Of a stretch of DNA of 64,000 bases, positions 9,816-18,195 are shown piece by piece. The DNA comes from Prosopocoilus inquinatus (Eukaryota > Arthropoda > Insecta > Coleoptera > Lucanidae). Both the position numbers and the translations under genes were made by a program. Below the pieces are notes generated by a model. It searched no databases. It was not told where the DNA came from and worked only from the letters and a program-made list of their open reading frames with translations. The stretch is taken from assembly GCA_036172665.1 (NCBI GenBank), contig CM069870.1, positions 60,884,212-60,948,211 of the forward strand. The letters run 5' to 3'. Positions within the stretch are counted from its first letter, which is position 1. Every line of letters starts with the position of its first letter.

Positions 9816-12800
9816 TTATTCCTGGCTCGTAACCTCGATTGGAAGAATGCATAACCTATGGGCGGCCCTCTTTATGGTATCCTTGGACGTTCGTAGGGTT
9901 GCTACTCGTGCTACACCATCTGAACCTGGGTGAAGCATTTCTATGCGTCCTGTGACCCACTTGAATGGCGGAACATCGTCTTCTCGGATGAGAGCCAATT
10001 GACCGACTTGAGGCTGGACACTACCTTGACTCCATTTGGTTCGTTCTTGAATTTGGCTTAGATATTCTTTCGACCACCTCTTCCAGAAATGCTGCTTCAT
10101 ATATTCAACATGCTGCCAACGTGACAAGCGGTTTAATTTTACATGGCTTAAATCAGGTTCTACTGTGGATGTGAGAGAGTCCCCAATTAGGAAATGACCA
10201 GGACATAGAAAGGACAAATCTGAGGCATCATTGGACAGAGGAGTAATTGGTCTAGAATTTAGTATCGCTTCAATTTGCGTAAGCAACGTGTATAATTCCT
10301 CAAAATTGAGTACTGTGTTGCCAAGGACACGCTTAATGTGATGTTTAGCTGATTTTACAGCTGCCTCCCATAAACCTCCGAAATGCGGAGATCTTGGAGG
10401 TATGAAGCTCCAATTTATATTGTCTTCGGCCAGCGCGTCAATTATTTTATGCTGGCTTTCTGCCTTAAAGAGTTCATTCAGGACCTTAAGTTCACGATTA
10501 GCTCCTACAAAGTTTGTGCCATTGTCAGAATATAAGTTAGAAACCTTCCCGCGACGGGACATGAATCTCTTAAGTGCATTAATGAAAGCTTCTGTTGAAA
10601 GATTGCTAACGAGTTCAATATGAACTGCTTTGGTTGCGAAACATATGAAAATTGCAGCATAAGCTTTAGTAGTTTGTGCTCGTCGTAGTGTTCCTTCTCG
10701 CACTTGAAAAGGTCCGCAGTAGTCGACTCCAGAATTAATAAAGGCTCGTGCAGGAGTAACTCTATTAAGAGGTAAATTACCCATTAACTGATGTACTTGT
10801 CGTGGACGTGCCTTATAACATGGTATACATTTATGAATGACATTTCGCACTAAACTCCTAGCAGAAAGTGGCCAATATTTTGCACGTATAGCTGCGAGAG
10901 TTGCAAGTGGCCCAGCGTGTAATTGTTTACGATGCTCGTAACTGACCAATAATTTAGAAAAATTATGATTCGATGGCAAAACAATAGGATGCTTCTTATC
11001 GTATGTTAGTTGAGAATTGTGTAGCCGACCTCCTACACGAATAATGTCATCTTCGTCTAGAAATGGATTTAAACATCTTAAACTACTATTACACGGGATT
11101 TCAGCATTGCGTTTGAGATTTGATAATTCCTTGCTGAAGGTAGATTCTTGAACTTCTTTGATGAATATCTTGGTGATAAAGGATATTTCTGATGATTTTA
11201 TTGGACCGACTAAAACACCATCCTTATTGCCTCTTATTCTGCAAAGTAAGTTCCATCCAAAACGATAGCAATAAGCTGACACTCGTAAAAGTTTCTGGAA
11301 ATTTGAGTATCTGTCAATCAAATTTGCTACCAGATGATTAGTAGAAATTAATGCAATCGTAGGTGGGCGATATTCTTCAATTTCTTCTATATCTTGTAGG
11401 TAAGAAATCTGTTCTGGCCAAAATTCTTTTGACTGGTTTAGCCATTCTGGACCATTCCACCATAATTTGTTGTTTATTAGTAATGATGGAAGCGCACCTC
11501 TTGAGATAATATCTGCGGGATTTTCTGAAGTATTGACATGGTTCCAATTGTTTGATGTTGTTAGTGTTTGAATTTCTCCAACTCTATTAGCAACGAATGT
11601 CTTCCAATTTCTAGCTGAAGATCTGATCCATGACAACACTATAGTTGAGTCGGACCAAAGATAAAATTTCTTCTCGTAAGTGCTCAGTGCACGGGACATT
11701 TTATCAACTAGTCGTGCTAGTAAAAGTGCTCCACAAAGCTCCAAACGGGGCAATGATATGTTTTTCGTAGGAGCGACTCTGGATTTAGCACATAATAATC
11801 TTGACTCTATGTAGCCCTGATTATTAATTGTGCGTAGATAGATGCAAGCGCCATAAGCGCGTTCGCTGGCGTCGCAAAATCCACAGATTTCGATTGGCGA
11901 TGAATAATTTGGAATTGTTGCTTGCCGTGGTATGCGTAATTCGTTTAAAAGAACAAATTCTCGTTCGAGTTCCTCCCAAGCAGAATGTACTTGTGTCGGT
12001 ACTGATTCATCCCAGTCAATGTTCAATAACCAGAGTTCTTGCATTATTATTTTTGCTCTGATTATGACTGGACCAACAAGTCCTAGAGGATCAAAGATTT
12101 GGGCAGTTTTCGACAAAATACTTCTTTTAGTTATTTTGCCTGTGCTGGTTGCCGACGAAATTGCATATTGCAATGTATCCGTCTGAGAATTCCACTGCAG
12201 ACCTAGGGCATGGGTGATGGGTTCCTTGTTGAGATTTACTATCACAGATTCCTTTGATGTTTCTGGAATATCTTTCAGTAAGGATGGATGATTTGTAGAC
12301 CATTTCCTCAACTCGAATCCTCCTTTAGAAAGCAAATTACAAACTTCATCAACGATAGTTTTCACTTCATGAACTGTGTTTGCCCCAGTTAGTAAATCGT
12401 CCACGTAAAAATCTCTCAGAGCTATAGAGGCTCCTATTTGATAGTGCGTACCTTCATCGTATGCCAATTGCTGTAGCGACTTGATGGCTAAATATGAGGC
12501 TGAGGCCGTGCCATACGTGACAGTTTGTAGCTCATATGTTTGTATTGGCTGATTGGTACTAAATCTCCAAAGTATCCTTTGTAATGGAGTTTGGGATTCA
12601 TGTACGAGAATCTGGCGATACATTTTCGAAATGTCAGCAGTAACAACATATTGATAATTTCGAAATCTGGTGATTATTGTTAACAGATCATCCTGAAGAG
12701 TAGGACCTACTAACATTAAATCGTTGAGGGAAATACCGTTCGACGTTTTTGCGGAACCATCAAACACCACTCTTAGTTTGGTTGTAGTGCTAGTCTCCTT

Positions 12801-14978
12801 GAAAACGGCATGATGCGGTAGATAAAAACCTTTTTCATTTGCTGACGCTGAGGTCACAGGAACCAATTTCATGTGTCCTAGAGTAATGTATTCAGACATA
12901 AATTTGTTATACTCTTCTCTTAATTGAGGTTGTCTATTAAGTTTGTTTTCCAAAGTGTACAGTCGTTTCAACGCAACATTTCTTGAACTGCCTAACTGAC
13001 CTGTACCCGTTTTTAATGGTAAGTGTACTATGAAACGACCTTGTTGATTTCTGGAGTACGTGTTAGCGAATATTTGTTCACATAGCCGTTCCTGGGCAGT
13101 TAAAGGCTTTATTTGCAGACATTCTTCCAGTTCCCAAAATTTTGTTAGTTGGGTCTGAAGTACTTGAATTGATACATTGCACAACGTTTTCTGCGAAGCT
13201 AGATTGTTGACTGAATATCTGCCAGCGACGATCCATCCAAGAAGTGTTTTCTGTAGATACGGTTGTTTTGGCGATGTTTTGATTTGCCCAACGCACAGTA
13301 ATTTCCAGAATAAATCTGACCCGATTAACATATCTATTTTGCTTGAAATATGGAATTCGGGATCTGCTAACTTTATATTGTCTGGAATGGCAATAGATGA
13401 TTTGTGAATAGAGAACTGTGGCAAATTTTGACAAATGTTTTCAATTACCAGACAGTCTAAATTGGTTTGAAATGCGTTATATCGCGATGATAATTTTATG
13501 CTAAGCATTTTGTTTACTTTAGCAAATGAGTTGTTTATGCCTATTACTGGCAGATGAATATTGTTTTGCTTTAAGCCTAATTCTTCCGCAAGAGCTTTAG
13601 TAATGAAATTAGACTGAGATCCGGAATCTAGAAGAGCCCGGCATCTTTGAATTTTATGATTTTTATCGAATACATTAATTATCGCAGTTGATAAGAATGT
13701 TTGAGAAATTTGATTAGTTGCTGATGAGTGCGTAACAAACGTATTTGACGATGTTGAAGGTTTTGGTTCCTCTTCAAAATGTAACAGCGTGTTGTGCCTT
13801 TTGTTACAAGTCCTGCATGCGCTAGAATTGCATTTGTTTACCTGATGATTGCCTCGTAAACAATTGACACAAAGGTTTTTCGATTTAGCCCTTTGTAATC
13901 GTTGTTTGATTGGTAGATCTAGAAATTCCTTACATTGATAAATTAAGTGATTGTTTTTGTTGCAAATTGGACATGCTGCTGATCCCGTTGTAACATGTGA
14001 TGATGTATTCTTTCGTTTTACAATTTCCCCAGGTAAAGCTGAATTAGTTTTTAATACGGCTTCTAAAGTGTGGCATCTTTGCATGAGGAAATCTGTGATA
14101 TCTTTATATGTAGGAATATCAGATCGTGTTAATTTCTGTTCCCACTCCTTATTTGTTATCGGATCAAGCTTTTTGGTAATTAAATGAACTAATAAATCAT
14201 CCCAATATTCTACTGGGCGCTCGAGAGCTTTTAAAGTTCTAACATGTTTAAGACTACCATCCAAAATTTTGCGTAAGATACCTGCGTTTTCCTTCAAGGC
14301 GCACGGTAGATTGTCAATCGCTTTTATATGTGTTTGAATTATTAACCGTTTATGATCGTATCTTTCAGTTAATAGAGACCATGCTTCGGCGTAATTAATT
14401 GAAGAAATTTCTAGCGAGTGTAAAACTTCAGCAGCTTCTCCCTTAAGTGATGCCTTTAAATAATGAAACTTTTGAATATTCGATAAATCTGGATTGCTGT
14501 GAATCAGCGAATGAAAGGTATCGTGAAAGGAGTACCAATCTTGATAATCACCACAGAAAATTGGTAAATCAATTTTCGGTAGACGAACATGATTATTTAG
14601 GTTGTGATTCGCTGTGTTTTCGAAGTTATTTGTAGATAGATTTGTAGTATTATCGGTGTTACTAGCAAGAATTTCGTTGACACGAGTTATAATTCTGTAA
14701 TAATGATCTTCGAATTCATCGCGTTCGTCGTCCTGAAAATCTACATTCTCAAGTATTTCTAAATCGAATTGAATTTTCAAGAATTCATCTAATGCAGATT
14801 TTATTCTCGGGAGGCGCACATTTATATTACTTATATTAGGAGCTTGTGATTTAATAGAATTTTCAAACTTCGTTAGCTGAGTTTTCAGTAGTCTTCGTTG
14901 TTTCTTGAGAGCACTTATTTGTGATTGTATTGCTGTTTCGTTACTTGTCATTTTGTAGTTTAAATGATGAAGTTGCAA
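9816..14978 (-). CDS. BEL/Pao gag-pol polyprotein, 1720 aa, intact
   Basis: This single open frame encodes capsid plus all enzymes for copying and integrating the element. Residues 10-60 are a basic coiled-coil-like start, and about 130-320 is the gag region of the DUF1759 type (LPKIDLPIFCGDYQDWYSF). Two CCHC zinc knuckles sit at 336-349 and 370-383, followed by CRTCNKRHNTLLH. The aspartic protease has DSG at 451-453. RT has ADISKMYRQI (D782) and the YVDD box at 858-861. RNase H carries D1036, E1080 and D1110. Integrase has an H-H-C-C zinc site (H1349, H1354, C1384, C1387) and the triad D1419, D1485, E1538, with a DUF5641-like tail from about 1615. The length is usual for a one-frame BEL/Pao element. 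No stop or frameshift is present. M10 is an alternative start; the first Met is kept because nothing separates them. Activity is inferred, not shown. Confidence 0.96.
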   Translation of the reverse strand: MQLHHLNYKMTSNETAIQSQISALKKQRRLLKTQLTKFENSIKSQAPNISNINVRLPRIKSALDEFLKIQFDLEILENVDFQDDERDEFEDHYYRIITRVNEILASNTDNTTNLSTNNFENTANHNLNNHVRLPKIDLPIFCGDYQDWYSFHDTFHSLIHSNPDLSNIQKFHYLKASLKGEAAEVLHSLEISSINYAEAWSLLTERYDHKRLIIQTHIKAIDNLPCALKENAGILRKILDGSLKHVRTLKALERPVEYWDDLLVHLITKKLDPITNKEWEQKLTRSDIPTYKDITDFLMQRCHTLEAVLKTNSALPGEIVKRKNTSSHVTTGSAACPICNKNNHLIYQCKEFLDLPIKQRLQRAKSKNLCVNCLRGNHQVNKCNSSACRTCNKRHNTLLHFEEEPKPSTSSNTFVTHSSATNQISQTFLSTAIINVFDKNHKIQRCRALLDSGSQSNFITKALAEELGLKQNNIHLPVIGINNSFAKVNKMLSIKLSSRYNAFQTNLDCLVIENICQNLPQFSIHKSSIAIPDNIKLADPEFHISSKIDMLIGSDLFWKLLCVGQIKTSPKQPYLQKTLLGWIVAGRYSVNNLASQKTLCNVSIQVLQTQLTKFWELEECLQIKPLTAQERLCEQIFANTYSRNQQGRFIVHLPLKTGTGQLGSSRNVALKRLYTLENKLNRQPQLREEYNKFMSEYITLGHMKLVPVTSASANEKGFYLPHHAVFKETSTTTKLRVVFDGSAKTSNGISLNDLMLVGPTLQDDLLTIITRFRNYQYVVTADISKMYRQILVHESQTPLQRILWRFSTNQPIQTYELQTVTYGTASASYLAIKSLQQLAYDEGTHYQIGASIALRDFYVDDLLTGANTVHEVKTIVDEVCNLLSKGGFELRKWSTNHPSLLKDIPETSKESVIVNLNKEPITHALGLQWNSQTDTLQYAISSATSTGKITKRSILSKTAQIFDPLGLVGPVIIRAKIIMQELWLLNIDWDESVPTQVHSAWEELEREFVLLNELRIPRQATIPNYSSPIEICGFCDASERAYGACIYLRTINNQGYIESRLLCAKSRVAPTKNISLPRLELCGALLLARLVDKMSRALSTYEKKFYLWSDSTIVLSWIRSSARNWKTFVANRVGEIQTLTTSNNWNHVNTSENPADIISRGALPSLLINNKLWWNGPEWLNQSKEFWPEQISYLQDIEEIEEYRPPTIALISTNHLVANLIDRYSNFQKLLRVSAYCYRFGWNLLCRIRGNKDGVLVGPIKSSEISFITKIFIKEVQESTFSKELSNLKRNAEIPCNSSLRCLNPFLDEDDIIRVGGRLHNSQLTYDKKHPIVLPSNHNFSKLLVSYEHRKQLHAGPLATLAAIRAKYWPLSARSLVRNVIHKCIPCYKARPRQVHQLMGNLPLNRVTPARAFINSGVDYCGPFQVREGTLRRAQTTKAYAAIFICFATKAVHIELVSNLSTEAFINALKRFMSRRGKVSNLYSDNGTNFVGANRELKVLNELFKAESQHKIIDALAEDNINWSFIPPRSPHFGGLWEAAVKSAKHHIKRVLGNTVLNFEELYTLLTQIEAILNSRPITPLSNDASDLSFLCPGHFLIGDSLTSTVEPDLSHVKLNRLSRWQHVEYMKQHFWKRWSKEYLSQIQERTKWSQGSVQPQVGQLALIREDDVPPFKWVTGRIEMLHPGSDGVARVATLRTSKDTIKRAAHRLCILPIEVTSQE

Positions 14979-15161
14979 AGATGTAGGAATATGTGTTTAA
15001 AGGAATTGCAAAACTGGGGACTCACCTGACGTTTGTTGTCCTGCTACAGCTGCGATGGCTCCTTAACTTGATTCCTGAAGTATGATGCCGTGTTTCTCGA
15101 CTTGATGTTCCAAATGATGATGTTCAGACTCGATGAATCGCTGCTATGTATTCTTCGAATA

Positions 15162-15178
15162 TCCGGCTCGAAGGACCA
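15162..15178 (-). other. Primer binding site, tRNA-Tyr type
   Basis: The + strand reads TCCGGCTCGAAGGACCA one base from the 5' LTR. From memory, this equals the 3' end of insect tRNA-Tyr (T-arm side, acceptor, discriminator A, CCA). The element's minus strand is therefore complementary to 17 nt of that tRNA. Beyond it the similarity continues as TTCGAA after an extra AT. This is not a tRNA gene: no 5' half, anticodon arm or D arm is present. Confidence 0.75.
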
Positions 15179-15179
15179 A

Positions 15180-15808
15180 TGTTGCGTAACGGTGGGTGTG
15201 GACTGTATTTTGCTGGATTTATGTGATTTTTCTTCGATTCCGTTACCAGGATAATGTTGGAATAATAGAACACAAGTCACTTAGCACAATTTAATTAATA
15301 TAATTAATACTATTTTAAAAACACGGATATAATAAATTTGTTTGATTATAAAAATTACGAGCAAAGACACAGTGTCTGAATGATGTACAATTCGTATGTT
15401 GTGTAACGTCTACGAACTATTGTATGAAAAAGGTGTTAAGTTGAAAGGCGTTACAGAATATATACGGTGCCAAAGAGGGGAAGGAATAGGAAATAAGTGG
15501 AAATAATACGAAGTGGTTCATAGAAAATTAATAAAATAAAAAATTAGGGTGAAGTGGTTGCTTGTGTGGCATTCGGGAATTTCGAGAAAGTTCGGATGTC
15601 TATCGGAGAGGAGGACCGTGATTATGTTGACGGTCGCTTGTTAATGTAATCGTGGAACTTAGGTAAAGATACCTTCCGCGAAAGTGACGAGTGAAAAAAC
15701 ATCTAATCATATATTAGGGTTGAGGAATGCAGGGCAAATGCATTCTATGTATTGTACGTGTTTCTACGTTACGTAGAAACCAACAAAATTGTGAGAGCGA
15801 ACCGAACA
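15180..15808 (-). repeat. 5' LTR of BEL/Pao element
   Basis: It matches the 9154-9782 LTR in length, in both termini and, by eye, at every line compared. It carries the same 21 bp palindrome at 15760-15780. It should hold the promoter for the minus-strand gag-pol transcript; I did not find an unambiguous TATA box and initiator pair. Confidence 0.97.
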
Positions 15809-16382
15809 AAATAAATTGATTGTTGTAGTAATCGAGACAAATGTTTTGTCTTCCATGACCTGCCTTTATCAAAAATTTAGTTGAACACATGGTACGATAA
15901 CATTATATTTTTAAGTCTTTCAGATTATTATTAGTTAGAAGATTTCATAAGGCTTCATTATTTTAGAATTTTACTTTTATTTTGAAACGATAAAGATCTT
16001 GAGGATGTAAAGAAACTGTAGCACAAATTTCCACTTACCCTATTCACAGTGTTGTCGATGTTTATAACGACTACTAATGCTATTTACAAGATTTTTTTTC
16101 TTAAATAGCGATGGAGCGGCGAACATTAAACAGAAGAATTTGAATTTGAAGATTTGAATTTTTTGTTTTTTCCATTTTACATTTTACATTTATCAAGTAG
16201 GTGCATTCTTTGGGAAATGGAAGGGAACTGACATATTCAAAGTGGGGAATCAAGGTCACGAATGGCCGTATAATGCATTTCACGATTGTTTTCTTTATTT
16301 TACATCATGTTTAGACAAAATGGTATATGTGTTGTTCTCAAAAACTTGTGTAATTTATAATTCATTCTAGTGTATACCACCA
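15809..16382. other. Spacer, no gene seen
   Basis: AT-rich DNA flanking the BEL/Pao element, beginning with its AAATA target duplication. It contains one TCAAGGTCA at 16250-16258, which matches the FTZ-F1/ERR-type nuclear-receptor site. Nothing else is recognised. Confidence 0.4.
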
Positions 16383-16429
16383 TAAAAAAGTTAAAAAGAC
16401 AGTTTACTTATTTTTTTACTTGCTTTTTT

Positions 16430-16471
16430 CACTCATGACGAAGCTATCAAATGGTAGTGAAACGTAGAGTG
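16430..16471 (+). ncRNA. Degenerate hammerhead-ribozyme-like motif (PLE relic)
   Basis: Stem I is CACTC/GAGTG (16430-34 with 16467-71). The core is ATGACGA in place of CTGANGA, so C3 is replaced by A. Stem II is a weak pairing around AGCTATC/GGTAGT, then GAAA at 16459-62, an ACGT stem III and A at the cleavage position. C3 is essential in hammerheads, so it is probably inactive. It is recognised mainly by comparison with the better copy at 35483-35524. Confidence 0.5.
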
Positions 16472-16537
16472 TTCTTTCCAATTTTAATATTTAAAACTTA
16501 ACTTAGTTTAAAAACTATTTTCTTAGAGCCGTCTTAC

Positions 16538-16972
16538 ATTACACAATTTATTCTTCAAGAAATTGTACAATTTTTGAATTTTTTCTTGTTTGATATTTGT
16601 ATACAAGAAATTGTGAGTGATTCTGCTCAGTTAATTTTAATTTTACAGATGTTAGGTTATATTCACATGTTATGTCTTCTATATTAAAGTGAATGTAGAC
16701 GCCACGATTACCATTATCGCCTGTGTGTTGTTTAAATTGTTAAAATGTTACTGCAGAGTCACTGAACAGTAGAAAGAAGCTAATGGCATGTAAATATTTC
16801 ATCTGCACACAGCACATGCTCAGAAGAAATTGTGTAGAAAATAGAGCAGACAGACACAATATTAAAAGCAAGCAATATTGCATGCAACTTGCTGTTTGAA
16901 ACTGTACAATTTAGATTGTTTCAAAAATTGAACAACTTCTTGCACAATAATAAATAAATAAATTGTGTAATG
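16538..16972. mobile_element. Fold-back element in PLE relic
   Basis: The ends are inverted copies: ATTACACAATTTATTCTTCA and, on the opposite strand, CATTACACAATTTATTTATT. Similarity runs through GAAATTGTACAATTTTTGAA. A possible 4 bp target duplication TTAC flanks it (16534-37 and 16973-76). No coding capacity. The superfamily is not assigned. Confidence 0.6.
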
Positions 16973-16995
16973 TTACAATTTTCATCGGACAAAAG

Positions 16996-17655
16996 TCCAC
17001 GTCACATAACACTGTTTATATTTATGTGTATGCTTCATTTTATTGCACAGAAGTATACAAGGGCACACGTAGTTTTACTAAAAGTTTTCACTAAAAATGT
17101 GAAGTTCGTATTTTCTTACACTATACTCTATTTTTGATTGATAGGCGGTAAATCCGAAGTTATAAAAAAATGTGCTTCTCCTATTAGTCATTGATTCGTG
17201 TTCTTTTTTTTATTTTATTAAAATGGCAACTAGTTAGTATCGATTAGGGTCAATTTTGAAATTTTTTGTCATCTGACATATAACAAATAGATACTCTCCT
17301 ATGTTTATGGTAGATATTTTATTATTCTTTCATATTATTATGAAATAAGAAAAAATGTAGCGACGTTTATAGACACAAGGACATATATTAGAACACTGTG
17401 GCGAATTTAACGCGAGATGACCTGACAACACTGCCTATTCAAGTCTTTTCGCAGCGGGGTGCTTGGCCACCTAGCTACACCACTGGAGCTGTTGCAATAG
17501 AATTTATAAAAAGTAGAAGGCTGTACCACAATAAACAAATGTTGATAAAATTAGAGAATTGTAGCAGAAAACCTACTACATTACAAATATACGAGTATTT
17601 TGCAATTTTTGAAACGAACTCTATTTTTGTTAATGGCGTACCTACATCATTCACC
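16996..17655. other. Spacer, no gene seen
   Basis: AT-rich DNA. An open frame over 17398-17679 runs into the MITE on its right and has no recognisable domain, so I do not call it a gene. Confidence 0.4.
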
Positions 17656-17792
17656 CTCAGTTTCACAAAAATTATTTAATGAAACAATATAATTGGTTGT
17701 TTCAAATCTACTGTTTACTTCGACCAATGACGTTCCTTAATCAGAGAATTAAATTAATCGCTGATTAACAAATCTTTTGTGAAACTCACCGT
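17656..17792. mobile_element. MITE, GTTTCACAAAA family, copy 1 (internally deleted)
   Basis: The ends are inverted: AGTTTCACAAAAATTATTTAA on the left, given here as AGTTTCACAAAAATTATTTA, and TTTTGTGAAACTCACCG on the right. The interior (CAATTGGTTGTTTCAAATCT, TCAGAGAATTAAATTAATCG) matches the copy at 30500-30686, but about 50 bp present there are missing here. Confidence 0.75.
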
Positions 17793-17869
17793 CAGAATAC
17801 GTAAATGACTTGAAAGTACAGGTATTTCCAAGTGTTTATTCTAAATTTCAACCTGCTAACATTTGCATA

Positions 17870-18195
17870 GATTGAGATTGGTTGATTCCACGATTTGCAC
17901 TTGTGAAGCATTGGTCGATGTGAATCATATTCTATTCAACTGCCCTAAGTTAGAGGGTTTTCAAAAAGAATTTATCTTTGATTTAGTAAGATTAGGTGTA
18001 GAGGTGCCCACAAATATTGTATTAATTAAGAGAAAATCGTAAGAACGTTTAACAAGTGGTAATAAACTTTTCAAAGCAAGGTGAAATAGATATAAAAGTT
18101 TACCATATTGATAGTAAACTTAGATGATATGTGTTGGTGGCATAGGGGCTAAGATCTCGAGTTGTCTTAAAAAAAAAATAAATTTGGATTTGGAT
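17870..18195 (+). pseudogene. LINE 3'-end relic (C-terminal CCHC motif and tail)
   Basis: The + strand reads STICTCEALVDVNHILFNCP, which fits the zinc-binding C-terminus (C-C-H-C spacing) of I/R1/Jockey-type LINE ORF2. It then reads KLEGFQKEFIFDLVRLGV to a stop, and a 3' UTR ends ATAAATTTGGATTTGGATGG after an A run, a usual LINE 3' tail. The RT and endonuclease parts are gone. It is not similar to LINE A or B here. Confidence 0.6.

Larger units (their letters stand above)
9154..15808 (-). mobile_element. Complete BEL/Pao LTR retrotransposon
   Basis: A full-length element of 6655 bp lies on the minus strand. It has a 629 bp LTR at each end, with TG...CA termini. A 5 bp direct duplication of the target, AAATA, flanks it (9149-9153 and 15809-15813). 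The order in sense direction is 5' LTR (15180-15808), tRNA primer site, about 200 nt leader, one uninterrupted gag-pol frame (14978-9816), polypurine tract and 3' LTR (9154-9782). There is no room for an envelope gene: the pol stop is 33 nt from the 3' LTR. I saw no difference between the two LTRs, so the insertion looks very recent and the element may be competent. It lies antisense to the E93 gene on its right. Confidence 0.97.
16383..16995 (+). pseudogene. Penelope-like 3'-end relic, split by a fold-back element
   Basis: The left part (16421-16480) contains CACTC-ATGACGAAGC and GAAACGTAGAGTG. The right part (16973-16990) contains TTACAATTTTCATCGGACAA. Both match, in order, the 3' region of the PLE fragment at 35400-35530 (minus strand), where they are separated by only a short spacer. 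The relic has no endonuclease or RT left. A 435 bp inverted-repeat element (16538-16972) separates the halves. Confidence 0.6.

Noticed and set aside
10402..14635. Several + strand and alternative-frame open frames inside the BEL/Pao element
   Set aside because: All lie under the single 1720-codon minus-strand gag-pol and have no domain of their own.
15153..15180. A tRNA-Tyr gene
   Set aside because: Only the 3' terminal portion including CCA is present, next to the LTR. Nuclear tRNA genes do not encode CCA, so this is the primer binding site.
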